Assembly (NCBI GenBank): GCA_903970615.1
Contig: CAJCJH010000085.1
Location: forward strand, 1 to 64,000
Reading direction: 5' to 3'
DNA from: Rhodospirillales bacterium
Lineage (GTDB): Bacteria; Pseudomonadota; Gammaproteobacteria; Nevskiales; Nevskiaceae
Length of the DNA: 64,000 nt
The translations under genes were made by a program, and so were the position numbers. Positions 26,303-37,033 of this stretch are shown piece by piece (the first letter of the stretch is position 1; each line of letters starts with the position of its first letter). The notes beneath the pieces were generated by a model. That model searched no databases and was not told the origin of the DNA. It saw nothing but the letters and a program-made list of their open reading frames with translations.

Positions 26303-27928
26303 ATGTCCCAACTGACTCAAAGCCCGGCTTGGCGTGCCTTGCTGGATCACGCACGCAGCTGGAGCGATCGCGGCCTGCGGGATTTGTTCGCGCAGGATGC
26401 CGCGCGGGCAGAGACTTACTCGGCTGAAGCCGCGGGTCTGTTTCTCGATTATTCCAAGCAGCGCATCGATCCGCGTACGCTGGAATTGCTGATGGCGCTG
26501 GTCGATCAGCAGCAATTGCAGAGCTGGATTGCGCGCATGTTTTCCGGCGCGCTGATCAACGCCACCGAGCGGCGCGCGGCCCTGCATATCGCTTTGCGCG
26601 CGCCGCGCGAGGCGCAGATTTTTGTCGAAGGCGTGAACGTGGTGCCGCAGGTGCATGCCGTGCTCGATCGCATGAGCGCGTTTGCCGATGCGGTGCGCAG
26701 CGGCCTCTGGACCGGCGATACCGGCAGCCGCATCACCGACATCGTCAACATCGGCATTGGCGGTTCTGATCTCGGCCCGCGCATGGTGTGCGAAGCGCTC
26801 GCGCCTTTTGCCAGCGGGCCGCGTGCGCATTTCGTCGCCAATGTCGATGGCTCGCAGATCAGCGCAACGCTGCGGCATCTGAAACCGGCCAGCACTTTGT
26901 TCATTATCGCCTCGAAAACCTTCACCACGCAGGAAACGATGGCCAACGCGCGCACTGCGCGGCACTGGCTTACTTCGCATCTGGGCGAAACCTCGGTCGC
27001 ACAGCATTTCGTCGCAGTCTCGACCAACGCGGACGCGGTGCGCGAATTCGGGATCGCGCCGGCCAATATGTTCGAGTTCTGGGATTGGGTCGGCGGTCGT
27101 TATTCGCTGTGGTCCGCAGTCGGGCTACCGATCCTGCTGACGTTTGGACCGCTGATGTTCCGCGAACTGCTCGCTGGCGCGCAGGCGATGGATCAGCATT
27201 TCAGCAGCGCGCCGCCAGTGCAGAATTTACCGGTGCTGCTCGGTGCCCTGGCGGTCTGGAACAACAATTTTCTCGAAGCCGGCAGCCAGGTTATCGCGCC
27301 TTATGCGCAGCGGCTGGAGCGCTTCGTCAACTGGGCGCAACAGCTGGAAATGGAGTCGAACGGCAAGTCGGTCGATCGTGACGGTCATCCGGTCGACTAT
27401 GCCACCACGCCGGCCTTGTGGGGCGATGTCGGCACCAATGCGCAGCATGCGTTTTTCCAGATGCTGCATCAGGGCGCAGCCACGCACGCGGTCGATTTCG
27501 TGCTGCCGATCGCGGCCGATCACGATCATCCGGAACAACAGCGTTTGCTGATCGCCAACTGCCTCGCGCAAAGCGCCGCGCTGATGCTCGGCAAGGATGC
27601 TGGCGCGGTGCGGGCGGAATTGCAGGCCAAGGGTTTCAGCGGCGATGCACTGGATTCGGCGATTCCGCATCGCGTATTCCGCGGTAACCGGCCGAGCAAT
27701 ACCTTGCTGCTGCCGCGGCTCGATGCTTATCATCTTGGCGCCCTGCTGGCGTTATATGAGCACCGTACCTTCGTGCAATCTGTGTTGTGGAACATCAACG
27801 CTTTCGATCAATGGGGTGTGGAACTCGGCAAGCAACTGGCGCAGTCGGTGCTGTGCGCGATGGATCAGCCGTCCAGCGCTGAACTCGATGGCTCGACGCG
27901 CTCGCTGTTGTCGCGTATGCAGCCGTAA
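26303..27928 (+). CDS. pgi: Glucose-6-phosphate isomerase
   Basis: Pgi interconverts glucose 6-phosphate and fructose 6-phosphate. Conserved blocks are VNIGIGGSDLGPRM (about residues 148-161), FVANVDGSQISATL, TLFIIASKTFTTQETM, FEFWDWVGGRYSLWSAVGLP with the PGI signature region, MESNGKSVDRDG, the His-containing GTNAQHAFFQMLHQG, and near the end SVLWNINAFDQWGVELGKQLA (in parts). At 541 residues it is full length. It directly precedes the lipoprotein gene (14-base gap). Confidence 0.97.
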   Translation: MSQLTQSPAWRALLDHARSWSDRGLRDLFAQDAARAETYSAEAAGLFLDYSKQRIDPRTLELLMALVDQQQLQSWIARMFSGALINATERRAALHIALRAPREAQIFVEGVNVVPQVHAVLDRMSAFADAVRSGLWTGDTGSRITDIVNIGIGGSDLGPRMVCEALAPFASGPRAHFVANVDGSQISATLRHLKPASTLFIIASKTFTTQETMANARTARHWLTSHLGETSVAQHFVAVSTNADAVREFGIAPANMFEFWDWVGGRYSLWSAVGLPILLTFGPLMFRELLAGAQAMDQHFSSAPPVQNLPVLLGALAVWNNNFLEAGSQVIAPYAQRLERFVNWAQQLEMESNGKSVDRDGHPVDYATTPALWGDVGTNAQHAFFQMLHQGAATHAVDFVLPIAADHDHPEQQRLLIANCLAQSAALMLGKDAGAVRAELQAKGFSGDALDSAIPHRVFRGNRPSNTLLLPRLDAYHLGALLALYEHRTFVQSVLWNINAFDQWGVELGKQLAQSVLCAMDQPSSAELDGSTRSLLSRMQP

Positions 27929-27942
27929 TTACTGGAAAAAGC

Positions 27943-28956
27943 ATGAATCGTCACTCTGAAATGCCGCGTGCGATCGCGCTGCTGCTGATCGCCTGCGCCA
28001 TCGTCGGCACATTCGTCGCCGCCGGTTGCACCAGTTTGTCCGGCCCCAAGCTGGCGGATGAAGGCATCAAAAATCGCGCGATCGAGCTGACCTCGGTGCC
28101 GTTCTATCCGCAGGACGACGATCAGTGCGCCGTCGCCGCGATTGCCGCCGTCGTTGGCGCGCAAAAAGTCGCGGTCGACCTCAGCGAGTTGAATCAGGCT
28201 TTTGCCAAAGCTGCGCCGGACGATCCGATGTCGGCGGAAGCGTTAACCGCGGCACGCAGCAGCGGACTGGTGCCGTATGTGCTGCGTTCGCCGCATCCGG
28301 AAGCCGATGTCGTGCGCGAAGTCGAGGCCGGAAATCCGGTTGCGGTGCTGTTGTCGAGCAGCTTGCTGTTCGGCCCGCGCTGGCATTTCGCGGTGGTCGT
28401 CGGGGTCGATCCGAAGAACGATAAAGTGGTGTTGCGCTCCTGCCTCAACGCGCGTGAAACCACGAGCTTCAGCGATTTCGTGAGTAATTGGAGCGGCAGC
28501 AACAATTGGGCGATGGTGCTGTTGCCGGCGGATAAACTGCCGGCGACGATCGATGCGCAGAGCGCGATTGCCGCAATCCGTCCGCTCGAAAAAAACAATC
28601 AGATCGAACTGGCCGAGCGGGCTTATTCCGCAGTGACCGAACGCTGGCCCGAAAATGTGCTGGCCTGGAAATCACTCGCAGACGCGCGCTATCAACAGAA
28701 GAATTTACGCGGCTCGATCGACGCCTGGGTGGTCGCGCTGCGTTTGGCGCCGGACGACAATGTCTCGCGCAATAATCTCGCGTACGTGCTGCTCGATCGC
28801 CAATGCGCGGAGCAGGCTGAAGACCTGATCAACAAGGCGATCGCAACCGAAACCGACCCGCAGCAACTCGAAGCGTTCAAGAGCACGCGCTACTGGGTAT
28901 TGAGGCACGAAGGTCCATCGGTGGTCTGTCCAGGGCTGGAAAATCTGCCGCCATAA
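27943..28956 (+). CDS. PA2778-family lipoprotein with C39-like peptidase domain and TPR tail
   Basis: A 337-residue putative lipoprotein: hydrophobic N-terminus and lipobox VAAGC near residue 29. A papain-like C39-type domain follows, with QDDDQCAVAAIAAVVGA holding the presumed nucleophile Cys, RWHFAVVVGVDPKNDKVVLRS holding the His and Asp/Asn. The usual QCGP around the Cys is changed to QCAV. The C-terminal third has tetratricopeptide-like helices (IELAERAYSAVTERWPENVLAWKSLADA, in parts). It is similar in plan to PA2778 of Pseudomonas. The substrate is unknown. Confidence 0.75.
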   Translation: MNRHSEMPRAIALLLIACAIVGTFVAAGCTSLSGPKLADEGIKNRAIELTSVPFYPQDDDQCAVAAIAAVVGAQKVAVDLSELNQAFAKAAPDDPMSAEALTAARSSGLVPYVLRSPHPEADVVREVEAGNPVAVLLSSSLLFGPRWHFAVVVGVDPKNDKVVLRSCLNARETTSFSDFVSNWSGSNNWAMVLLPADKLPATIDAQSAIAAIRPLEKNNQIELAERAYSAVTERWPENVLAWKSLADARYQQKNLRGSIDAWVVALRLAPDDNVSRNNLAYVLLDRQCAEQAEDLINKAIATETDPQQLEAFKSTRYWVLRHEGPSVVCPGLENLPP

Positions 28957-29052
28957 GTTTCAGCTTCGGAGCTTCATAGCAGGAATTTTTTCAGCCAATG
29001 ACCGGGCGATGGATGGGTCCGGTCCGAACTGCGCTGCCTCTATACTGCAACG

Positions 29053-30591
29053 ATGACTTCGTTGACTCGCAACTCGTCTGCGCAATCGTCTGTTGCCTCT
29101 GCGCCAGAGCTTTCGCAGCGCTTGTATCTGGCTGCGGCGGTGCGCGAGCTCGATCGGATAGCGGTTCAGGATGGCCGCATTCCCGGGCATGTCTTGATGT
29201 GCCGCGCAGCACTTTCGGCTTGGAAAACCTTGCTGATTCGTTGGCCTGATGTGCGCCGCGTCATCGTCGTCTGCGGCCCCGGCAATAACGGCGGCGATGG
29301 CTACGAAGTCGCAAGGCTTGCGCGTCAGCAGGGTGTTGCGGCGATCGTGCTGGAGCCGATGCCGCATCAAGTCAAGGGCGATGCGCGCACCACCCGCGAG
29401 GGCTGGATTGCATCCGGCGGCGCTATCGCTGATTCGTTTCCGTATGACGTTAAATCTGGTGACGTGATCGTCGATGCCTTGTTCGGCACCGGCTTGACGC
29501 GCGCGCCGGATGCCGCTGCCCTGCAAGCGATCCAGGCTATCAATCGCGCAGGCGATTCCGGCAGCGGCGTGCTGGCGATCGATGTGCCCTCCGGCTTGCA
29601 ATCCGATAGCGGTACGGTGCTCGGCGCAGCCGTGCAGGCGGATGTCACCATCACCTTCATCGGCAACAAGCCGGGGCTTTATACCGGGCAGGGTGCGGCA
29701 CTTTGCGGATGTGTGGTGTTCGATGATCTTCAGATGCCGATGGAAATTTACGCGCGCTTGGCCAGTGTTGGCCGGCTGCAACAGCACGCTGATCTAAATC
29801 GTTATCTGCCGGCGCGCAAACGCACCGCACATAAGGGCGACAGCGGCCACGTGCTGTTGATCGGTGGCGATCACGGCACGCCGGGTGCGGTGCTGCTCTG
29901 CGCGCGCGCGGCCATGCGCGCTGGCGCCGGGCTGGTTTCCATTGCCACGCGCGCTTCGCACGCGGCGCTGTTAAACGCAGCACAACCGGAATTGATGTGC
30001 CACGGCGTAGCGCGCGCGGATGAGCTGCAAGCTCTGCTCGAACGCGCGACGGTGGTGGCGATCGGCCCAGGCCTGGGTCAAACCGATTGGGCGCGTGCGC
30101 TGCTGGCGGCGGTAATGGCGTCGGGCAAGCCGCAGGTAGCAGATGCGGATGCGCTGAATCTGATCGCGCAGCAGCCGCAGGCTGATGTACAACCCAAGGT
30201 GCAGCGGATCATCACGCCGCATCCGGGCGAGGCGGCGCGTTTGCTCGGCCTGAAAACGCCGCAGGTCCAAGCCGATCGAATCACCGCGGCGCAGGCCTTG
30301 CGTCAGCGCTATGGCGGTGTTGCGGTATTGAAAGGCGCCGGCTCATTGATCGTCGGCGAGCAGTTGCAGCTGTGTCCTTTCGGCAATCCCGGCATGGGCG
30401 TGGGTGGCATGGGCGATGCGCTTACCGGCATCATCGCGGCTTTCGTCGCGCAGGGGCTTTCGCTCGAAGACGCGGCTGGTGCCGGCGTTCTGGCGCATGC
30501 GTTGGCGGGCGATCGCGCGGCCATGCATGGCGAGCGCGGACTGCAAGCGACGGATTTGATCGAGCAACTGCGCGCGGTCGTCAATCCCTGA
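29053..30591 (+). CDS. nnr: Bifunctional NAD(P)H-hydrate epimerase / ADP-dependent hydratase
   Basis: Nnr repairs damaged NAD(P)H hydrates. The N-terminal epimerase domain (YjeF_N) has VVCGPGNNGGDGYEVARLA at about residue 72, DALFGTGLTR and LAIDVPSGLQSDSG. The C-terminal dehydratase domain, a ribokinase-fold protein, has GHVLLIGGDHGTPGAVLL, RAGAGLVSIATR, ITPHPGEAARLL, VLKGAGSLI and GNPGMGVGGMGDALTGIIAA near residue 443. At 512 residues both domains are complete. Its TGA overlaps the tsaE ATG by one base. Confidence 0.96.
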   Translation: MTSLTRNSSAQSSVASAPELSQRLYLAAAVRELDRIAVQDGRIPGHVLMCRAALSAWKTLLIRWPDVRRVIVVCGPGNNGGDGYEVARLARQQGVAAIVLEPMPHQVKGDARTTREGWIASGGAIADSFPYDVKSGDVIVDALFGTGLTRAPDAAALQAIQAINRAGDSGSGVLAIDVPSGLQSDSGTVLGAAVQADVTITFIGNKPGLYTGQGAALCGCVVFDDLQMPMEIYARLASVGRLQQHADLNRYLPARKRTAHKGDSGHVLLIGGDHGTPGAVLLCARAAMRAGAGLVSIATRASHAALLNAAQPELMCHGVARADELQALLERATVVAIGPGLGQTDWARALLAAVMASGKPQVADADALNLIAQQPQADVQPKVQRIITPHPGEAARLLGLKTPQVQADRITAAQALRQRYGGVAVLKGAGSLIVGEQLQLCPFGNPGMGVGGMGDALTGIIAAFVAQGLSLEDAAGAGVLAHALAGDRAAMHGERGLQATDLIEQLRAVVNP

Positions 30592-31151
30592 TGCCCGCAT
30601 TCATGCAGAATCCAAGTCCGGCCGCAGGCCAAATCCCCAGCCAAACCCAGCGCGAAAGCGCGTGTAAAACCCTGGGGCCGTTGTCGCTGGCGGATGCCGC
30701 CGCAACCGAAGCGCTTGGCGCTCGTCTTGCCAGCGCGCTGTGCGAGCATCGCGGCTGGGTAGTTTTTCTACACGGTGATTTAGGCGCCGGTAAAACTACG
30801 CTGGTGCGTGCCTGGCTGCGCGCGCTCGGCGTACAAGGCACGATCCGTAGTCCGACGTACACGCTGATCGAGCCTTACGACATCGATGGTCAAAGTTTGC
30901 TGCATCTGGATCTTTACCGGCTCAACGACCCCGACGAACTGGCGCAGCTCGGGCTCGCCGACACGCCGCCGCAAGTCGGCGGCTGGCTGGTGGAATGGCC
31001 CGAGCGTGGCGGCAACCTATTGCCAGCGCCGGACATCGTGGTGCATCTGAAAATCGATGGCAGTGGCCGGCGCATCAGCCTTGATCTGCCAAACGAGTTC
31101 TATTTCAGCTTGATTGCACCGATCTTCGAGCTGGCGCAACATGGTGTATAA
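30591..31151 (+). CDS. tsaE: tRNA threonylcarbamoyladenosine biosynthesis ATPase TsaE
   Basis: TsaE is the ATPase of the TsaBDE complex that makes t6A37 on ANN-decoding tRNAs. The Walker A motif HGDLGAGKTTLVRAWL lies near residue 60, then IRSPTYTLIEPY, LLHLDLYRLNDPDEL and WLVEWPERG. It starts at the ATG inside the nnr stop (TGATG). The 186-residue product has about 30 extra N-terminal residues without obvious homology, so an internal start is possible. The nnr-tsaE-amiC-mutL order is conserved among gammaproteobacteria. Confidence 0.95.
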   Translation: MPAFMQNPSPAAGQIPSQTQRESACKTLGPLSLADAAATEALGARLASALCEHRGWVVFLHGDLGAGKTTLVRAWLRALGVQGTIRSPTYTLIEPYDIDGQSLLHLDLYRLNDPDELAQLGLADTPPQVGGWLVEWPERGGNLLPAPDIVVHLKIDGSGRRISLDLPNEFYFSLIAPIFELAQHGV

Positions 31152-31272
31152 ATCACATTAAGTTGCAGGTCCGACCAATTGATTAGAAAAAAGAAAGTGA
31201 CTGCGCACAAGGGCTTGATGTTTTCCTCGCGGGACGTTATCTTCAAACATTGAAATCCCGTTTGGGGGTGTC

Positions 31273-32676
31273 ATGCGCGGGAAACGCTCGGTTTTGGGCA
31301 GTCTCATCTTCTTGCTAGGTTCGGTCGCCGCATCGGCGTCGGAACTGCGCGACCTGCGCGTGCTCGAAGGTGTGGACAGCACCCGTACGGTGCTCGACCT
31401 CGATGCGGAATCAACTTACAAGGTTTTCACGCTGGCCAATCCCGATCGTCTGGTGATCGATATCGACAACGCCCATCGTGCTGCGGCTTTGCAGATCGAT
31501 CCCGCCAGCAAGGGTTTTGTGAAAGACGTTCGCACCGGCCCGCATGAAAACGGCCTGCGCGTCGTCATCGATCTCAACGCGCCGGTGTCGCCGAAAAGTT
31601 TCGGTCTCGCGCCGAGCGAAGGTTTTGGCTATCGACTGATTTTCGATCTGTTTCCAAAAGACGATGCGCTTGCGAACTCCGCTGCCGCACCCGCGCCGGT
31701 TCAAGCCGTGGTCGCTGCCGAGCCTGCGCCGGCTACGGCGGCTGTGGCGTCCGGCCAGAAAGGCACCAGCGCCACGGTGTTGAAAAACGCGCCGGTCGCA
31801 CCGGCACCGAAAGCTGCCGATGTTGCAGCGCAAGTCACGCAGGTGACGATCGCGCCGCCGCCGTCCAGCTTGAACGACAAATTGCAGTTGACCAATAAGC
31901 AGATCGTGGTGGCGATCGATGCCGGTCATGGCGGCGAAGATCCGGGCGCGCATGGGCCTAATGGTCTGCTCGAAAAGGATGTGACGCTTGCGATTGCGCG
32001 GCGGCTCGCGGCGCAAATCAACGCGCAACCCGGCATGCGCGCTGTGATGACGCGCGATGGCGATTACTACGTCGGCTTGCGCGAGCGTACCGTCAAGGCA
32101 CGCGAGGCGCAGGCGGATCTTTTCGTCTCGATCCATGCCAATGCCTACAAGGATCGGGAGATGCGCGGTACGGCGGTTTATGTGCTGTCGGATCACGGCG
32201 CATCGACCGAGCAGGCGCGCTGGATCGCCAGCAGTGAAAACGCCGCCGATCTGGTCGGTGGTGTAAAGCTGCACGACAAGGACGCCGATCTCGCTGCGGT
32301 GCTGATCGATATTTCGCAGTCGGCAACGATGGACGCGAGCTTCGATCTCGGCACCCGCATGCTGAGTTCGCTGGAAAAGGTCAACGAACTGCAGAAGCCG
32401 GTGGTGCAGCAGGCGGGCTTTATGGTTTTGAAGTCGCCGGACATTCCTTCGGTGCTGGTCGAAACCGCATTCATCAGCAATCCGGTCGAAGAAAAACATC
32501 TCGGCAACAGCGAGTATCAGGACAAGCTGGCGCTGTCGATTTTTGAAGGCGTGCGCGGATATTTCTCGCGCTACCGGCCGTTGCAGCAGGTGGTTCATGC
32601 CGAGCACGAAGTCAGCCATGTCAGCGCCAACAACACCGGTCGCGGCCGCGCGATTCCTGTGAGTCTGAATCGGTAG
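31273..32676 (+). CDS. amiC: N-acetylmuramoyl-L-alanine amidase, AmiC/AmiB type
   Basis: A periplasmic zinc amidase that splits septal peptidoglycan during daughter-cell separation. The signal peptide ends near VAASASA-type residues 18-23. The AMIN domain follows (RDLRVLEGVDSTRTVLDL to YRLIFDLFPKD, about residues 25-135), which directs the protein to the septum. An Ala/Pro-rich linker leads to the Amidase_3 domain from about residue 210. Its zinc ligands are in AIDAGHGGEDPGA, LEKDVTLAIA and FVSIHANAY, with the catalytic Glu in VETAFISNP. GGGGGTG supplies the ribosome-binding site. Confidence 0.93.
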   Translation: MRGKRSVLGSLIFLLGSVAASASELRDLRVLEGVDSTRTVLDLDAESTYKVFTLANPDRLVIDIDNAHRAAALQIDPASKGFVKDVRTGPHENGLRVVIDLNAPVSPKSFGLAPSEGFGYRLIFDLFPKDDALANSAAAPAPVQAVVAAEPAPATAAVASGQKGTSATVLKNAPVAPAPKAADVAAQVTQVTIAPPPSSLNDKLQLTNKQIVVAIDAGHGGEDPGAHGPNGLLEKDVTLAIARRLAAQINAQPGMRAVMTRDGDYYVGLRERTVKAREAQADLFVSIHANAYKDREMRGTAVYVLSDHGASTEQARWIASSENAADLVGGVKLHDKDADLAAVLIDISQSATMDASFDLGTRMLSSLEKVNELQKPVVQQAGFMVLKSPDIPSVLVETAFISNPVEEKHLGNSEYQDKLALSIFEGVRGYFSRYRPLQQVVHAEHEVSHVSANNTGRGRAIPVSLNR

Positions 32677-32800
32677 CAAGCCGTTCGGTATCTGCGTTAC
32701 GACTGGCCGGTCGCGCGGGCTTCCGCGGATTTTGTGACGCCAGCCTTGTATCCTTGGCCGATCATTTTCATCAGGATTTGCGGTGATCTTCCGCGCGGAT

Positions 32801-32845
32801 TTCGATAACCACTGCCTCGATAGCCGGCGCCTCGATAACCGGTCT
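32801..32845 (+). repeat. Three 15-bp tandem repeats upstream of mutL
   Basis: Units TTCGATAACCACTGC, CTCGATAGCCGGCGC and CTCGATAACCGGTCT follow each other without gaps, sharing TCGATA(A/G)CC. They lie 27 bases before the mutL start and are not in its frame. Confidence 0.6.
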
Positions 32846-32871
32846 GCCTGCCATCGCTGGATTCGTCGCGC

Positions 32872-34749
32872 GTGAGCATCCAGATTCTGCCCGAGCAGTT
32901 GATCAACCAGATCGCCGCTGGTGAAGTGGTCGAACGACCCGCGGCGGTCATCAAGGAACTGGTCGAGAACAGTCTCGATGCCGGCGCGCGGCGCATCGAA
33001 ATCGAAGTCGAACAGGGCGGTCTAGGCTTGATGCGCGTGCGCGACGATGGTGCCGGTATTGCACGCGATCAGCTTGCGCTAGCCTTGCAGCGGCACGCCA
33101 CCAGCAAGATCGCCAGCCTGGACGATCTCGAACGGGTCGCCAGTTTCGGCTTTCGCGGCGAGGCCTTGCCCAGCATCGCCGCGGTATCGCGTTTTGCGTT
33201 GACATCCCGCACTTCCGAGGATGCGCACGGCTGGAGCGTCACCGGTGCAGGCCTGATCGATGGCGCGTTGCCGAAAGCGATGGCGCATCCGCCGGGCACT
33301 ACCATCGAAGTGCGCGATCTGTTTTTCAACACGCCCGCGCGGCGCAAATTCATGCGTGCGGAATCCACTGAATTGCGGCATATCGAACAGCTCGTGCGGC
33401 GTTTGGCGTTATCGCGTTTCGATCTGCAAATTTCGCTGAAACACAACGGCCGTCACAGCCTCGACTTGAATGCGGCTGAGCAAAATGCGGGATCACAAAA
33501 CGTGGTTTCCGAAAGTGATGCCCGCGCGTCGCGCATCGCCGCCGTGCTCGGCAAGGAATTTCTGGCGAATGCGGTGCCGCTCGATGAAACCCGCCCATTC
33601 ATCGATGGCGATCTGCGATTATGGGGCTGGGCTGCGCTGCCGAGCTTCGCGCGCTCGCAGCCGGATTTTCAGTATCTCTACGTCAACGGCCGCATGGTGC
33701 GCGACAAACTGCTCGGCCACGCGCTGCGCCGCGCGTATGCGGATGCGCTGCACAGCACGCGCCATCCGGCGTTCGTGTTGTATCTGGAACTCGACCCCGC
33801 AGGCGTCGATGTGAATGTGCATCCGGCCAAGAGCGAAGTGCGTTTTCGACGTTCGTCGCAGGTGCACGATTTCCTGCTCGGTTGCGTGCATCAACTGCTG
33901 CGCCAGGTGCGGCCGCAGCCAGCGCTGCATCATCGCGTGCCGATCGGAGAATCCTTCCGAGAGTCGTTTGATAACACTCCACGGCAAACGCCATTCGCGT
34001 ATCGAATGGCTCCCAATACCAATGTTTACGATGAAGTACGCGAATCCGCGCCGAGCCTGGCGTCAAGCGCATGGCCGTTGTATGGCGAAATTTCGCAACG
34101 CGCGAAGACGGTTTCGGAATCCACGGACAGTGCCTCAACAACTCAAACGATAGATGCCGATTCAGAACCGCTCGGCCGCGCGATCGCACAATTGCATGGC
34201 ATTTTCATCCTCGCCGAAAACGCGCTCGGACTAGTTATCGTCGATGCGCACGCCGCGCATGAGCGCGTAATTTACGAGCGCTTCAAAACGGATATGGCGC
34301 GCGGCGGCGTTGCCTCGCAAAGCCTGCTGATGCCGCAAATGGTGAACGTCGGCGAAGCCGGTGCGGATCATCTGGAAGCGCAGTCCGCGCAGTTGTCGCA
34401 ACTGGGATTGACGATCGATCGCGCCGGCCCCGAAAGCGTGCGCGTGCGCGCCGTGCCGCCGTTGCTGGCAAGGGCCGATCTCGATGCGCTGCTACAAAGT
34501 CTTGCGCGAGACGACACCGATGGCCTCGGCCATTTCGACGAAGCGCTCGACGCACAACATCGCGTGCTGGCCGACATGGCCTGCCGTGCCGCGATCAAGG
34601 CGCATCGCAAGATGACGCTGCCGGAAATGGACGCGCTGCTGCGCGATATGGAACGCACCGATCTCGCCGGCCAGTGCAACCACGGCCGACCGACCTGGGT
34701 ACAAATCGGCGCCAATGAACTCGACCGGCTGTTTTTGCGCGGACACTGA
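32872..34749 (+). CDS. mutL: DNA mismatch repair protein MutL
   Basis: MutL couples MutS mismatch recognition to strand cutting and excision. The GHKL ATPase has INQIAAGEVVERPAAVIKELVENSLDAGA (in parts), VRDDGAGI, SFGFRGEALPSIAAVS and LFFNTPARRKFMR. Further on are YVNGRMVRDKLL and VNVHPAKSEVRF. The C-terminal domain has VDAHAAHERVIYERF near residue 456, the DxHAxxERxxYE metal-site motif of MutL endonucleases, suggesting MutH-independent nicking as in Pseudomonas. The end has MACRAAIKAHRKM and CNHGRPTW. The start is a GTG giving MSIQILPEQL; 625 residues. Confidence 0.96.
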   Translation: MSIQILPEQLINQIAAGEVVERPAAVIKELVENSLDAGARRIEIEVEQGGLGLMRVRDDGAGIARDQLALALQRHATSKIASLDDLERVASFGFRGEALPSIAAVSRFALTSRTSEDAHGWSVTGAGLIDGALPKAMAHPPGTTIEVRDLFFNTPARRKFMRAESTELRHIEQLVRRLALSRFDLQISLKHNGRHSLDLNAAEQNAGSQNVVSESDARASRIAAVLGKEFLANAVPLDETRPFIDGDLRLWGWAALPSFARSQPDFQYLYVNGRMVRDKLLGHALRRAYADALHSTRHPAFVLYLELDPAGVDVNVHPAKSEVRFRRSSQVHDFLLGCVHQLLRQVRPQPALHHRVPIGESFRESFDNTPRQTPFAYRMAPNTNVYDEVRESAPSLASSAWPLYGEISQRAKTVSESTDSASTTQTIDADSEPLGRAIAQLHGIFILAENALGLVIVDAHAAHERVIYERFKTDMARGGVASQSLLMPQMVNVGEAGADHLEAQSAQLSQLGLTIDRAGPESVRVRAVPPLLARADLDALLQSLARDDTDGLGHFDEALDAQHRVLADMACRAAIKAHRKMTLPEMDALLRDMERTDLAGQCNHGRPTWVQIGANELDRLFLRGH

Positions 34750-34793
34750 TCGCGGGCTTTAGCGGCGGCCGTTAATCACCGTTGTTGATGCAT

Positions 34794-34820
34794 CGGCAGC
34801 GTTTTACTTACACGCTGCCG
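34794..34820 (+). terminator. Hairpin after mutL, possible terminator
   Basis: CGGCAGCG and CGCTGCCG form a perfect 8-bp stem with an 11-base loop, 45 bases past the mutL stop. No T run follows, so it could be a processing or pausing hairpin and not a true intrinsic terminator. Confidence 0.45.
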
Positions 34821-34912
34821 CCACTTAAAATTCACGGCTTGCATCGCTGGAAACGCCGCAATTTCGCCGCGTTTTTTTGCGAACGGGCGGTCAAGCAAGC
34901 CGCCGAGGTTGA

Positions 34913-36136
<1,224 letters not shown>

Positions 36137-36172
36137 CGCCGCTTCAGGCAGTCAGGCTTGAGTAGAACGTAC

Positions 36173-37033
36173 TCACCGATTCATCGCATACAAAACCCGC
36201 TGGCCCTGCCAGTCGAAGACGATACCTTCGGGCACGATGCCGAAGATGTGTGGGCCTTGCGGTAGCGTGTCGCCTTCGTGGTAGCGCTTGCCGCCGATCA
36301 GCACGAAGCGCTGCGCGGGATCGTCGCTGTAGGCATGCACATCGACGGTGATCGCGGGGAAGCCAGCGCGGAAATCGTCCGGCATTTCGCGCAGGTTCTG
36401 GGTGGATGCAGCGGCGGGTGCGCTCTCGGGTCGTGAGGCTTCGGCGTTCGATGAGCCATTTGATGAGCCTGAAGGCTGGGCATCATCGGCAGGGTTGCGT
36501 GGAATTGCCGCGTAGTCATCGGTGATCGCGCTTGCGCGTGACTTCTCACGGATCTTACCGGCGCGTGTAGCGGCTGCAGATTCGGCATCTTCGCTTTCAT
36601 CGTTGATCGGTGCCGCGGGTGATGTCGGCGTGGGTTTGTCGTCGAGATCTTTCAGGCTGGAGATGCGGCCGTCGTCTTCGATCGCAGCAGTGCTGGGTTC
36701 CGGTGGTGGTTCGGCTTTGACTCGCGGAAGAGGTGCAGGCGCTTCAGGGCTGCTTGCCGGAACCGGCTTCGATGCAGTCGTGGCCGTGGCCGGTGCTGGC
36801 GCAGCCACAACGATCGCGGGCGGCAGTTCTGGCGCGCGTTCCCGATGCCCGCCGAAGATGAGATACGCCACGATCGCTGCTGCCAGCGCGAAGATCGCCG
36901 CCGGCATGATCCAGCGTTGCCAGGCTGGTATGGTTGCGGCGCTGCTCGCACCGGGCGTTTCGTCGAGCAGCGAATTGCTGCCTGCGCGGCGTTCGCGTTC
37001 GGCGCGTTTCAGCGCTTCCAGAATGTAGCTCAC
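36173..37033 (-). CDS. gspB: General secretion pathway protein B (GspB/ExeB)
   Basis: A 286-residue single-pass inner-membrane protein. The N-terminus MSYILEALKRAERERR is the hallmark of the family, then a transmembrane helix (WIMPAAIFALAAAIVAYLIF, about residues 40-60). A long Pro/Ala/Ser-rich periplasmic linker leads to the conserved C-terminal domain (FPAITVDVHAYSDDPAQRFVLI, in parts, and EGIVFDWQGQRVLY). GspAB helps assemble the type II secretin through peptidoglycan. Its ATG overlaps the end of gspA (ATGA). Confidence 0.87.
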   Translation of the reverse strand: MSYILEALKRAERERRAGSNSLLDETPGASSAATIPAWQRWIMPAAIFALAAAIVAYLIFGGHRERAPELPPAIVVAAPAPATATTASKPVPASSPEAPAPLPRVKAEPPPEPSTAAIEDDGRISSLKDLDDKPTPTSPAAPINDESEDAESAAATRAGKIREKSRASAITDDYAAIPRNPADDAQPSGSSNGSSNAEASRPESAPAAASTQNLREMPDDFRAGFPAITVDVHAYSDDPAQRFVLIGGKRYHEGDTLPQGPHIFGIVPEGIVFDWQGQRVLYAMNR

